Below the pieces are notes generated by a model. That model did not search any database and was not told the DNA's origin. It saw nothing but the letters and a program-made list of their open reading frames with translations. A DNA stretch of 64,000 nt from Halorubrum salinum (lineage in GTDB: Archaea; Halobacteriota; Halobacteria; Halobacteriales; Haloferacaceae). The position numbers and the translations under genes were made by a program. This document shows, piece by piece, positions 26,087 to 35,119 of the stretch. Position 1 is the first letter of the stretch. Every line of letters starts with the position of its first letter. Location of the stretch: contig NZ_JANHDO010000002.1 of the NCBI RefSeq assembly GCF_024494575.1, forward strand, positions 310,001 to 374,000, in the 5' to 3' direction.

Positions 26087-27673
26087 ATGATCTCGTATAC
26101 GACACCGTCGACCGCCGTGCTCCGCGTTGCGTGTTGTCTGGCCCTCTGTCTCGCGCTCGTCGGTGTCGGCGCTCCGATCGATACCGCCGCGGCACAACAG
26201 GAGACGACGATCGACGTGTCGGTCGACGGCGATCCGCTCGTCGACGACACCGAACACGTCGTTCTCACGGACCCGACGGCGAACGTCAGCGTCGAGGCGA
26301 ACGCGACGATAGACCTGATCGAGATCCGCGTCGACGGCGACATCCGCCACACCTACCGGCCCGACGCTCGGTTCTTCGACCGGGCGATCCCGCTCGATCT
26401 CGACCCGAACGAGAACACGGTCGAAGTGATCGCGCGAGCCGACGGCGTGGCCACGTTCGAAGCGACGGTGACGAAACACACCGCCGCTCCGCGCGTGCGG
26501 TACACGTCTCCGTTCTCGACGAGCGTCCTCGGCGGACCCGACAACGAGACGAACGTTTCGAGCGGTCAAGTGCAACTCGCCGGGACCCTCCACACCGTGT
26601 CGTCGGTGAGTCACATCCGCATCGAACGGACGCACGTGTACAGCGACGGCAACGAGACGAACCTGACGGACTGTGCCAGCCGGTCCGACTGTACCACCGA
26701 CCGGACGCTCCACCGCATCAGCGACCCCGGTGACTCCTTCTCTCAGGACCTGCTGCTCGGCGAGGGCCGAAACGAAATCGTCGCCCGATACACCGACGAG
26801 AACGGCCGGACGAACGTCGACTCGTTTAGGCTCATCGTCGACGACGAGACCGATCCTGAAATAGATCTCGACGTGCCGAACGAGAGCTACGTCGATTCGG
26901 TCCGCGTCCGCGGGACGGTCCGCGACGAGACGAAACTCCACCGCGTGACGCTCAACCGGACCAGCAACAACGCGTCACAGGTACTGCTGACCGGGACCGA
27001 TTCCGAGCCGGACCCGAACCGGTTCACACACGAGATCGACACGACGGTTTCGCTGTACGACGCCGAAAACGAGTTCCGGCTCGTCGCCGAAGACGCCGCC
27101 GGCAACGTCCACGAACAGACGTTCACGGTCGAGTACGACCCCTCGCCGACCGTTACGGTCACCGAGAACGTGACCAACGCGACCGCGGAGACGGTCCGCG
27201 TCGCCGGCACCGTCTCCGAGGCGCAGATCTCTCGCGTGACGCTCGAAACGATCGACACGCGGTCCGGCGAGAGACTCGACATCACTCGCGCCTACGAGGC
27301 TGACACGCCGACGACCCGCGTCGAGTTCGACCGGTCTCTCACGGCCGCCCCCGGCCACACGATCGTCAACGTCATCGTCTCCTACGGGAACAGACAGGAG
27401 ACGACGTCCGTCACGCCGTCCGTCGACAGGCCAGCTGACGGGGGGACGACGAACGAGACTGCCCCCGACGCGAGCACGGAGTCCGCTCCCGAGAACGACA
27501 CGAGCGGCGTGGTGAGCGCAGCCGAGACCGACGGTGCCACAGACGACGAGACCGGCGACGACGAGCGCGACGACGACGCGAGCGGACCCTCCCTCGTGCC
27601 GCTTCGCACCCGCGACGCGTTCGGCGGCGTCGTCGTCGTCGGTGCGACGTACCTACTCGGTCACTGGGTGTGA
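26087..27673 (+). CDS. Secreted protein with four Ig-like repeats and many sequons
   Basis: A 528-residue exported protein. Residues 1-37 are a Sec-type signal with a hydrophobic core (LRVACCLALCLALVGVGAPI) and AAAQQ at the likely cleavage site. The mature part has four related beta-sandwich starts: VSVEANATIDLIEI, VQLAGTLHTVSSVSHI, VRVRGTVRDETKLHRV and VRVAGTVSEAQISRV. More than ten N-x-S/T sequons are present. An acidic Ser/Thr/Asp-rich stretch leads to a weak C-terminal hydrophobic segment, with no PGF motif. It is probably a surface or adhesion-type protein; no family is certain. Confidence 0.8.
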   Translation: MISYTTPSTAVLRVACCLALCLALVGVGAPIDTAAAQQETTIDVSVDGDPLVDDTEHVVLTDPTANVSVEANATIDLIEIRVDGDIRHTYRPDARFFDRAIPLDLDPNENTVEVIARADGVATFEATVTKHTAAPRVRYTSPFSTSVLGGPDNETNVSSGQVQLAGTLHTVSSVSHIRIERTHVYSDGNETNLTDCASRSDCTTDRTLHRISDPGDSFSQDLLLGEGRNEIVARYTDENGRTNVDSFRLIVDDETDPEIDLDVPNESYVDSVRVRGTVRDETKLHRVTLNRTSNNASQVLLTGTDSEPDPNRFTHEIDTTVSLYDAENEFRLVAEDAAGNVHEQTFTVEYDPSPTVTVTENVTNATAETVRVAGTVSEAQISRVTLETIDTRSGERLDITRAYEADTPTTRVEFDRSLTAAPGHTIVNVIVSYGNRQETTSVTPSVDRPADGGTTNETAPDASTESAPENDTSGVVSAAETDGATDDETGDDERDDDASGPSLVPLRTRDAFGGVVVVGATYLLGHWV

Positions 27674-28100
27674 GACGCACCCCCGTTCCGTTCGCTCCGC
27701 TGACGGGTCTCCTTTCGACGGTCGCGTGATCCCGCCCGCGCGCCTAGCTCGCGCTCGTCACGCGGGTCCACGGCGTCTTCCCGGAAGCCGCCTCTGAGCG
27801 TATCGGCACACTCGTCACGCTCTCGGGGGCTGCTAGACACTCCGGACATGCTGTGGCGGCGGAGGTCGCAGACGACATGCACGCGTGCTCGTCCGGAGTG
27901 TCCGTCGTCCGGAGTGTCCGTCGTCCGGTGTGTCCGAGGCACAGTTCCGCTGACATCGCTCGGTGCAACTCGCACGGTGGCTCCCGAATTCGGGTCGCCG
28001 CCTCGGTACGTGTGGTACGTGTGAGACGTGTCTCTGGCGGGTTTCGAACGATCGAACATCACGAGAACAGCAGCGCGGCGGGAGACGCGATCGCGGTCGG
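27674..28100. other. Convergent intergenic region with tandem repeats
   Basis: About 427 bases between two convergent genes for secreted proteins. I find no gene with a family look. The region contains a 16-base tandem repeat (27891-27938) and a doubled GGTACGTGT near 28015-28023. It probably carries the terminators of both genes. Confidence 0.55.
27891..27938 (+). repeat. 16-base tandem repeat, three copies
   Basis: GTCCGGAGTGTCCGTC is repeated exactly at 27891 and 27907, with a degenerate third copy at 27923 (GTCCGGTGTGTCCGAG). It sits in the convergent gap. A CTCCGGAC stretch about 50 bases upstream is an inverted match to part of the unit. Confidence 0.8.
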
Positions 28101-29771
28101 TCAGTTGTACTCGACCGGTCCACCGATAACGGTGTCGCTGCGTTGGGCGGTGACCTCGATGTCGAAGTCCGACGCGGGGTTTTGGAGATCGAATGCACAG
28201 GAGACCCCGCCGGCGGAGTCGACCGTGGCCACGCAGTTGAGGACCTGACTGATGCCGCCGTTCGGCTCCTCGGCTTCCACGCGGACGATGACCGAACTGC
28301 CCGGTGCGAGGTTGGTGTCGGCGGTCACGGTCAACCGGGGGTCATCGCCCACGGACCGGTCCGTGAACTCGACGGACGGCTCGACGACCGCGAACGGCTG
28401 CCGCAGCGTCACTCGCGGGACGGGCTCGGGAGCGGCCTCGCCCACCGCGAGCGTCATCGCGTACTCGCCGGTCTCGAACGCGTCCGTGTCGACGGTCGCG
28501 ACGAGCCCGCCGGCGGCGTGGTCGTAGCTCGTCTCGACCGCCGCGAGCGGTGCGATCGGCACGTCGCCGTCGGCCGTCGTCGGCCGGAGGTCCACGCCGT
28601 ATCCGAGCGTTCCCTGCCCGGCGGGACCGTACAGCACGATCCCTTGTTCGCTGTGTGTCTTCCGTTCACCGCGGAGCGTCACTGCGACGTCTTCTGCCCC
28701 CGTCGTGTCGGGATTCTCCATCGCGTACGCCAACCGGAACGTGTGGTTTTCCGAGACGGCGATCGGTCGGTCGAACGTGAGCGTCACGCGGCCGTCGGTG
28801 CTCGTCCGGATGTTCTGGATGGCTATCCCGACGGAGCGGTCGACGAAGCCGTCTCCTGTCTCGTCGACGCCGATCGCCTCGATGTCGCTTCGAGAGAACT
28901 GGTGGACGCTCGCGGGCGGCGTGCCGCCGTCGACCCCGTAGTCGACGGTCACAGACCGCATCGACAGGGAGTCTTCAGGTGTCGTCTGTACCGCGTGCGT
29001 CGTCTGCGCGTCCGGCGTGCTGTCCGTCGGATACACGAGGTTGCGAGCCGGTGCGGGCGATTCGACGATACCGCCGAGCCCGTCGACGGCGAAGCGCGTT
29101 CGGACGCGGTCGCCGCGGGCGGCGGAGACGGACGGCGACGACGCACTGAACGCGCCGGTCGCGGTCCCGTCCGTCGCTTCGGTCGCCTCGTCGCTCGCGA
29201 GCCCGCCCTCTTCACCCGCGTCCGGGTTCGCCTCCGCTCCGGTCTGGTTGTCGGGCTGTGGAGCCGACCCGTCAGGGCCGACGACGCTGGCGTCGCTGCT
29301 CCCGGAATCGGGCGCGTCGAGGGTGAGCACGGACGCGACGCTCGTCTCAGCGGTCGAGACGATCAGGTTGTAGCGCCCGGTGTCGAACACCGACGCGTCG
29401 GTGGCGCTCGACTCGGAGAGGAGCCGGGCAGCGTCCGCGTCGCCCTCGGCGGTGAAGCGGTCGGCGGCGTCACCGTCGGCTCCGCGGAAGGTGTTGACGC
29501 GGACGCGGACGGTGCCGTCGTCGTCGCCGTCACGGACGCGGAGCGTGGCCCGGTACTGCTGGTCGGACGAGCGAATTCGGAGGGTGGCCTGGTCGGTGTT
29601 GCGCAACTGGAGGTCGATCGTCGCGACGTCGCCCTGTGCGACCGTCGTCTGGCCGTCGCCGAAGCCGACGGCGGGGCCAGACTGCGCCGCTGCGGGGGCG
29701 GCGAACGGCGCAGCGATCCCCCCGAGACCGACGAGGAGGACCGCCGCGACGAGGGCGAGACGTGTGTGCAT
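28101..29771 (-). CDS. Secreted surface protein, BGTF/DUF7827-like
   Basis: A 556-residue protein starting MHTRLALVAAVLLVGLGGIAAP, a Sec signal with likely cleavage after APAAAQ. The mature start (GFGDGQTTVAQGDVATIDLQLRNTDQATLRI) and the later NTFRGADGD and FDTGRYNLIVSTAET pieces resemble the repeat domains of haloarchaeal S-layer-type surface proteins. The C-terminal third is a second beta-rich domain ending VIGGPVEYN, with two cysteines (NCVATV, SCAFD) that could pair. No membrane anchor or PGF motif is seen, so it may be held by other surface proteins. AAGTATTTAC at 29801-29810 (minus strand) is 30 bases before the ATG. Confidence 0.75.
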   Translation of the reverse strand: MHTRLALVAAVLLVGLGGIAAPFAAPAAAQSGPAVGFGDGQTTVAQGDVATIDLQLRNTDQATLRIRSSDQQYRATLRVRDGDDDGTVRVRVNTFRGADGDAADRFTAEGDADAARLLSESSATDASVFDTGRYNLIVSTAETSVASVLTLDAPDSGSSDASVVGPDGSAPQPDNQTGAEANPDAGEEGGLASDEATEATDGTATGAFSASSPSVSAARGDRVRTRFAVDGLGGIVESPAPARNLVYPTDSTPDAQTTHAVQTTPEDSLSMRSVTVDYGVDGGTPPASVHQFSRSDIEAIGVDETGDGFVDRSVGIAIQNIRTSTDGRVTLTFDRPIAVSENHTFRLAYAMENPDTTGAEDVAVTLRGERKTHSEQGIVLYGPAGQGTLGYGVDLRPTTADGDVPIAPLAAVETSYDHAAGGLVATVDTDAFETGEYAMTLAVGEAAPEPVPRVTLRQPFAVVEPSVEFTDRSVGDDPRLTVTADTNLAPGSSVIVRVEAEEPNGGISQVLNCVATVDSAGGVSCAFDLQNPASDFDIEVTAQRSDTVIGGPVEYN

Positions 29772-30080
29772 GTACGTGGTTTCCCGTACCGTCGTCGGGG
29801 GTAAATACTTTCTGTCCCGGGTGTCCGTGATCGACAGATATAGCGGCTCTATCTGCGGATTCGTTGTCGCGAGGATCACACGTCAGAGCCGTGGCCAGCT
29901 TGGTAGTGTGACGTATCGTGTCGTGTCCATGCAATTGTCGTCGATCACGGCATATCGTCGGTGTAGCGTCGCCGTTGGTATCGACTCGCAGCGCCGTCGC
30001 TGGTCGGTGCGAGCGCGTTCGAAAAATGGAACCGCAAACCGCGTGAGCCGAACGGGCGTTCGTTCGGTGGTTAGTGGTCG
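29772..30080. other. Intergenic region downstream of the S-layer gene
   Basis: About 309 bases. The left end holds the TATA box of the minus-strand gene at 28101-29771 (29801-29810). The rest should contain the S-layer terminator. CGAACGGGCGTTCG at 30050-30063 is a near-perfect palindrome 18 bases past the S-layer stop. No gene is seen. Confidence 0.5.
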
Positions 30081-32999
30081 TTAGTTGTCGCGACGGGTCG
30101 CGAGGAGCGCGGCCGCGATGAGGGCGACGAGGGCGACGAGCGCGCCGAAGCCGGGCGTGCCGTCGTCCGTGGAGTCACTGCCATCGTCGGAGCCGTCGTC
30201 GGAGCCGTCATCGGAGCCGTCGTCGGTACCGTCGTCAGTACCGTCGTCGGTTCCGTCATCGGTTCCGTCGTCGGAGCCGTCCTCACCGTCGTCAGAGCCG
30301 TCCTCACCGTCGTCAGAGCCGTCCTCACCGTCGGTGGTTTCGCGCTCCTCGACGATTTCGACCTGAACGCGGTCCGTACTCTCGCCGTCGTCGGCTTCGA
30401 GGATGTACGTACCGGTCTCGAGGTCAGACGTGTCCATGGAAGCGCTCCACTGACCGTCACTGCCCCATTCGTCGGTGGAAGCCGACGCGACGTTGTTGTC
30501 CTCCTCTGTCAGGAGTTCAAGCGTGATGGCCGCGTTGTCGGACTGACGGTTCGTGTCACCGTCAACGACGAGCGTCTCGCCGGTCGCAACCGGGTTGATG
30601 CCAGAGGCCTCAGCCTCTTCGGGGTAGACATCGTTGATCGAGAGAGTCGGATCGTTCAGACGGAAGCTCGTCGAAACGATCAGGTCGTCGCTCGCGGTGT
30701 CATCAACCGTGTTCTCGAGGATCCGGCTACGGATCTGATCGCCAGTGTTGGAACTGGAGCTGTAGTCGTTGATCGTGGTCGCAACTTCGCTAGCACTTGT
30801 CCAACCATCCGAATCTGCACCGAATTCGCCGTCACGGCCGGGCGAAATCACGTGGCCCGAGACCGAGCCCTGTGAGATGTCGGTGAGCGGGATGTCGTCC
30901 TCTTCGAACGTGTCGTCGCTGTCGACGCTGATCGTTTCAGCGTACGTGTCACCACGTTCTCCGACGAACGCGACGACGACGGAGTCCTGACCAGCTGCGG
31001 TTCCGTCAACATCGATCTCATCGTCGACTTCATCCGCAATCTGGCCGTTGACCGTACCGAAGTTAGCGGTGAGGTCACCGGCTTCGACAGTGATCGTGTC
31101 GCGGCTACTCGATGCACTGCTGAATTCAGACGTGGTAAGCGTGCCGTAGTCGCTGGGCAGGTCCGCAGCGTCGACGACACCAATGTCGTACTGACCCTCG
31201 AATGCGAGGATGTTACTCGCGTCGCGGAGGTTCACATCCTCCTCTTCGAAGGAGTCGTCGGAGTCGACAGAGATGAAGTCATCCGAGTCAGCGTCACTGC
31301 CGTCCGTGTCGATGTCGAGCAGTTCCCAGTCGCTGTTGTCGCGAGCGTAGATTGCAACGTCGTCCGCGCTCTGAGCAGTACCGTTCACGTCAACTTCCGA
31401 ACCGATCGTGTAGGTGTCAGTCGGGCTGTTGAGTGCGATTTCGCCTTCCTCAACATCGAAGCTCACGTCGTCAACGGATTCGTCGTCGGACTTGTTCGCG
31501 TCCGGCGAAGACTGACCTTCGTACACGTCGAGGTCGACCGACGAGTCGTCAAGGTTGTCCGTGCTGATCGAACCGAGTGCAGTCGTGCCGTCAACCTCGA
31601 CGACAGCGTACGCGTAGTCGACATCTTCTGCATCAGCGGGCGAGTCAGTGTCGCCTGCAACGTCGTACACGCCGACAGAGTCGACATCCTCAACATTGCG
31701 GAAGATGCTCTCAGCGTCGCTGACGGTGAAGCCGTCACGGAAGTCGGAAGACTCGATCGCAACGGTGTGGAACTGACCGTCAGTAGAGCCACTCACGGTG
31801 TACTCAAGGTTGGATCCCTGAGTGACAGTGTCCGAGGCCGTGTCGATCGAGACTTCGTCTTGGTTGGTCGTTTCGATGGTGTATTCCTGAACCACACTGT
31901 CGTGGTCGAGGTCACCCTCGCCTTCGAAGATGACAGTGTATTCACCAGCGTCCTCGGAACTTAGGTCGAGATCAACCGACTCGTCCCCACCTTCGAGGAT
32001 ATCGTCAGCGCTCGCGTCGTTGCTAGTGTCGATAACCTCGTTGGTGATCTCGGAGCCACTCGGATCCTCGACAGAGACTTCGAGATTTTCAGCGTTACCG
32101 AAGTTCCACTCTGCAGCAATCTCGAAGTTGCGGCTAGCACTGGTGTCGGTAACTGCGTTCGAGGCAGCGATCTGCTCGATGTCGTCACCGTTCAGCTGAA
32201 CCTCGGCAGTAGTGATCCGCGGCTCAACGACGGAAACCGCGAAGCTGTTTCCACTGTAGGATGTACCAGCAGTCGAGTAAGTTCCTGTTTCTTCATCCTC
32301 CGGGATCGGCATCTGCAATGGTGTACCTTCTCGGTTTCCGGAGGTTCCTTCTAGGTCGGAAGCATCGACGACCTGGCCGCTTTCGTCAATAAACGTCACG
32401 CCCTCTTCCCCTTGGAAGACTTGCGTGTTGTTGTACGCAACGTCTTCACCAGCAGTCCGCTGAGTGCTGGTAGGCGCGTTGAGGTCAAACGTATCCGAAT
32501 CGAGACTGGTTCCAGAAGTGTCCTGAATCTGGTACTCGATTCCAGACTGAGCATCGCTGGCGGACAGGCCGCTCGTGTCGTGAGTGAGGGTAACAGTAAG
32601 GTTCACCTCACCGTCACTACTCATGTCTGTCAGAGTAACATTCGTTCGACCATCACTGTCGAACGCGGCGCTGGTATTCCCACCAGTTGCGCCGGTCGAA
32701 CCGGCGTCATTTAGTGTGACAGAGACATCGGTATCCTGCCCTTCCAGAATGGCGTCCGGAAGCACGGAAGTGTCGATGTAGACACTATCGCTTGATGACT
32801 CAATTGTTGCGTTAAACTCCACTTCTTGTGTATCTGTACTATCGCTGATCGTCACGTCCTCTACGTTATTGATCGTCGCAGCACTAGCGGTTGCAGCTGC
32901 AGGTGCAGCAGCAAAGCCAGCAGCGACCATGGAGAGTACCATGAGGACGCTGAAGAAGACCGCGTTGGCCTTCGAGCGTGTGTTATTGTTGTTTGTCAT
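30081..32999 (-). CDS. csg: S-layer glycoprotein with PGF-CTERM anchor
   Basis: A 972-residue acidic protein. The N-terminus KANAVFFSVLMVLSMVAAGFAAAPAAATASA fits the surface-glycoprotein signal peptide. The mature chain is beta-rich with N-x-S/T sequons such as NAT, NTS, NVT, NLT and NNT. Near the C-terminus is a long run of SDDG, EDGS and TDDG units, then TPGFGALVALVALIAAALLATRRDN, a PGF-CTERM signal for archaeosortase A processing and lipid anchoring. Base use is much less G+C-rich than in neighbours. The start follows from the signal peptide; the promoter is about 155 bases upstream, giving a long leader. Confidence 0.9.
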   Translation of the reverse strand: MTNNNNTRSKANAVFFSVLMVLSMVAAGFAAAPAAATASAATINNVEDVTISDSTDTQEVEFNATIESSSDSVYIDTSVLPDAILEGQDTDVSVTLNDAGSTGATGGNTSAAFDSDGRTNVTLTDMSSDGEVNLTVTLTHDTSGLSASDAQSGIEYQIQDTSGTSLDSDTFDLNAPTSTQRTAGEDVAYNNTQVFQGEEGVTFIDESGQVVDASDLEGTSGNREGTPLQMPIPEDEETGTYSTAGTSYSGNSFAVSVVEPRITTAEVQLNGDDIEQIAASNAVTDTSASRNFEIAAEWNFGNAENLEVSVEDPSGSEITNEVIDTSNDASADDILEGGDESVDLDLSSEDAGEYTVIFEGEGDLDHDSVVQEYTIETTNQDEVSIDTASDTVTQGSNLEYTVSGSTDGQFHTVAIESSDFRDGFTVSDAESIFRNVEDVDSVGVYDVAGDTDSPADAEDVDYAYAVVEVDGTTALGSISTDNLDDSSVDLDVYEGQSSPDANKSDDESVDDVSFDVEEGEIALNSPTDTYTIGSEVDVNGTAQSADDVAIYARDNSDWELLDIDTDGSDADSDDFISVDSDDSFEEEDVNLRDASNILAFEGQYDIGVVDAADLPSDYGTLTTSEFSSASSSRDTITVEAGDLTANFGTVNGQIADEVDDEIDVDGTAAGQDSVVVAFVGERGDTYAETISVDSDDTFEEDDIPLTDISQGSVSGHVISPGRDGEFGADSDGWTSASEVATTINDYSSSSNTGDQIRSRILENTVDDTASDDLIVSTSFRLNDPTLSINDVYPEEAEASGINPVATGETLVVDGDTNRQSDNAAITLELLTEEDNNVASASTDEWGSDGQWSASMDTSDLETGTYILEADDGESTDRVQVEIVEERETTDGEDGSDDGEDGSDDGEDGSDDGTDDGTDDGTDDGTDDGSDDGSDDGSDDGSDSTDDGTPGFGALVALVALIAAALLATRRDN
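30181..30333 (-). repeat. Acidic SDDG/TDDG/EDGS tandem repeats in the S-layer gene
   Basis: The minus strand encodes about a dozen four-residue units (SDDG, TDDG) and longer EDGSDDG units in a row, just before the PGF-CTERM. On the plus strand it reads as repeats close to CCGTCGTCGGAG. The tract is prone to slippage, so its length may vary between strains. Confidence 0.85.
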
Positions 33000-33153
33000 T
33001 GTTTGCGTTGTTGTCTGCGTTCCGAGTACGCCAGCAGTTTTGTCCTCGACACTCCGTCTCGATTCGCCATCCGCGTCGAGACGGACGACGTGTGTCGGAT
33101 TACTCGCTCCTGTCGCGTTCGGGGATAGGGGCATGATGACCATACAGTGGTTC

Positions 33154-33166
33154 TTATAAATACTTT
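33154..33166 (-). promoter_or_regulatory. S-layer gene TATA box
   Basis: On the minus strand the sequence reads AAAGTATTTATAAG, a strong haloarchaeal TATA box. It lies about 155 bases before the ATG at 32999. Transcription should start near 33132, giving a leader of about 130 bases, in line with the long leaders known for other csg genes. The nearby 28101-29771 gene has a similar AAGTATTTAC box. Confidence 0.75.
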
Positions 33167-33453
33167 GTGTGTATTCTGTGGTGTGTGAAACCGTCACAAC
33201 CGGCGGGAGAGGCGTCGAGATGGGCGTTTTCGAAATCGGTTGGTCGAGGTCTGATGTCGTCGATGGCGAACTCCATGCCGACCGATCCGTTCTGCGAGAG
33301 CGTTGAGCAAGAATAGAAGTGAGATCTGCTCGTGCACGTGTACGATCTACACGAACAACAGAACGAATCGGCTCGCGAACTCACCGCTGCGTCTCTCTAA
33401 TCAGATGCTCACTCCAACCCGATAGAATCGACCGAACGCTGCGTACGGGTTTC

Positions 33454-34098
33454 CTATTGGCTGTTTGCAGTAATCGTGAGGGTGTAGTCCGTGGTTGGAA
33501 GGTCCCCGTCGACCCCCCCGTTGATCAGATCGATAACCATCCCGAAGTCGATCGAGGTCCCGGGACTGAGGGTGCTCGTGACGTCGCCGTTACCGCTGTT
33601 GCTGCCGAGAGCCTCGTTCCCGTTGTCGATGGTAGCCTCAGTTGAACCGTCGTCGATCGTAAACTGGAATGTGCCACTAGGAACGCTATCGTCGGTATCC
33701 GGCGAAATACTCAGCGTCAGAGAGCCTATGTCCTGTGTTCCGTTATTGGTTATCGTGACCAAGTTGCGGAATGTCGTAATCGCGTCCTGATTCAGACCCG
33801 TCCCGCCGTCGTCGGCGTCGCCGTCATTCCCACCGTCGAGATTGATCTGAATCGTCCCGTCTGTCTGCTCAACGTACTCGTTCTGGTTTGCGCCCGTCGA
33901 GGCGTTGGCCGGTGATGAATCTGTGTCGTCGGTTCGATCTGCTGCCTCTAACCCGAGGAAGCCATCCGCGTCGCCCGCGGTCTGAACGGAGACCGTCCGC
34001 TGAGCCTCCACCGTGTCGAACGCCCCCGTGCTCAAGATCGCGCCGCCGCCCGCGACCAGTCCGCCGAGTCCGATCAGAACGCTGCGTCTGTTTGCCAT
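33454..34098 (-). CDS. Tat-exported DUF1102-like protein (paralogue 1)
   Basis: A 214-residue exported protein. It starts MANRRSVLIGLGGLVAGGGAILSTGAFDTVEAQRTVSV, with a twin-Arg signal followed by the GAFxxVEAxRxVSV pattern of DUF1102-like haloarchaeal proteins. The mature part is Asp/Asn/Gly-rich and beta-like, with FRNLVTITNNGTQDIGSLTLSI and TSIDFGMVIDLINGG segments. The promoter core at 34123-34133 lies 25-35 bases before the ATG, so leaderless expression is likely. The TasA/CalY-like fold is only a guess from the signal and beta-rich body. Confidence 0.78.
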   Translation of the reverse strand: MANRRSVLIGLGGLVAGGGAILSTGAFDTVEAQRTVSVQTAGDADGFLGLEAADRTDDTDSSPANASTGANQNEYVEQTDGTIQINLDGGNDGDADDGGTGLNQDAITTFRNLVTITNNGTQDIGSLTLSISPDTDDSVPSGTFQFTIDDGSTEATIDNGNEALGSNSGNGDVTSTLSPGTSIDFGMVIDLINGGVDGDLPTTDYTLTITANSQ

Positions 34099-34122
34099 AT
34101 CTACACCTTGCCCCTCTACCCA

Positions 34123-34133
34123 CTTTGTATTGG
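34123..34133 (-). promoter_or_regulatory. Promoter core CCAATACAAAG of paralogue 1
   Basis: Read on the minus strand, CCAATACAAAG lies about 27 bases before the ATG at 34098, the right distance for a TATA element. The same 11 bases occur on the plus strand at 34242-34252, ahead of the divergent gene. Confidence 0.6.
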
Positions 34134-34241
34134 CTCGCTTGAACGGCCGCAAGCGCGGCGTGAACCCGGTATCGCACTCCTTGAATCGACCGGCGCAGCC
34201 GGTGTCGAAGTGCCCACCCCGCGGACGCGGCGGAAAGCCCA

Positions 34242-34252
34242 CCAATACAAAG
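34242..34252 (+). promoter_or_regulatory. Promoter core CCAATACAAAG of paralogue 2
   Basis: An exact copy of the 11-base element that serves the divergent gene, here facing right. It lies about 55 bases before the ATG at 34302, so the transcript would have a short leader. Confidence 0.55.
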
Positions 34253-34301
34253 CCTTCGGGTGACGTATCGAGGGCACAGCGCGCACCTCGCTGCACATCG
34301 C

Positions 34302-34877
34302 ATGATCACCCGACGACAGACCGCGATCGGCCTCGCCTCCGCGGCGCTCGGCAGCGCCGTCGTCAGCTCCGCGTCCGTCTTCTCCGGCAGCGCCGCGGCG
34401 GAGGCCGACCTCCGCGTCGTCGTCTCCTCGGAGCTTGCCCTCCGTCCCGGGCGCGCGGGCGAAGACGAGGACTATGTCCAGACTGACGGCGACGGCCGCG
34501 TCGAGGCGATCGAGATCGAGAAGCTGAACCGCCGGTCGATCTCGCGGTTCGAGGACCTCGTCGTCGTCGCGAACGAGGGCGAGGTCCCCTACGACCGGCT
34601 CGCCTTCGCGTTCGCCGCGACCGGCGACGACTCCGACGGACAGAGCGCGGCGGCCGCCGAGGCCCTCCGCGTCGTCTCCGGCGAGGAGCCGACCGAGACC
34701 GACGATCAGGGGCGGACGACCCTGCTCGCGGCCCCCGACGAGACGTTCGACCCCGGCGACGCGGTGTCGTTCGGACTGGTCGTGAACCTGATCGCAGACG
34801 ACGCGCCCGGCGACCTCGACGCGATCCCGGACGGCGCGAGCGTCAGACTGGAGATCGCTGCGGTCGACGAGGAATGA
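34302..34877 (+). CDS. Tat-exported DUF1102-like protein (paralogue 2)
   Basis: A 191-residue protein starting MITRRQTAIGLASAALGSAVVSSASVFSGSAAAEADLRVVV. The twin-Arg signal and the following ADLRVVV strand match the other Tat proteins nearby. The mature chain is highly acidic with VVVANEGEVPYDRLAFAF and DAVSFGLVVNLIADDAPGDLDAIPDGASVRLEIAAVDEE segments, the last resembling the end of paralogue 1. It is divergent from paralogue 1 and is more G+C-rich than paralogue 3. Function unknown. Confidence 0.75.
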   Translation: MITRRQTAIGLASAALGSAVVSSASVFSGSAAAEADLRVVVSSELALRPGRAGEDEDYVQTDGDGRVEAIEIEKLNRRSISRFEDLVVVANEGEVPYDRLAFAFAATGDDSDGQSAAAAEALRVVSGEEPTETDDQGRTTLLAAPDETFDPGDAVSFGLVVNLIADDAPGDLDAIPDGASVRLEIAAVDEE

Positions 34878-35119
34878 TCGAATTCTGATGTTTGTCCCAC
34901 ACGCGGAACTGACTGGGCCGTGGTAACGTGCGACACGAACAGTCATGTCTCGAACGGATCTCGCTCCGATCGGGTGGTGTAGCGCGGTCATCGTGCGGAT
35001 TCAAGCGGCGCTTGAATCGACGCTTGATTTCGTGGACCCGTTCAAGCCTGCCCTTCGGTCGTTTCAGGTAACTCACTACTAAGTGGATACCGGCACAGGA
35101 TCGAGTAGGTGGAAGCTAC

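Noticed and set aside
27963-29804. A 613-residue plus-strand frame opposite the secreted protein
   Set aside because: The minus-strand gene has a clear signal peptide, promoter and domain pattern; this is its shadow.
33000-33197. An earlier start for the S-layer gene
   Set aside because: The frame is open, but a clear S-layer signal peptide begins at 32999 and the TATA box lies within this stretch.
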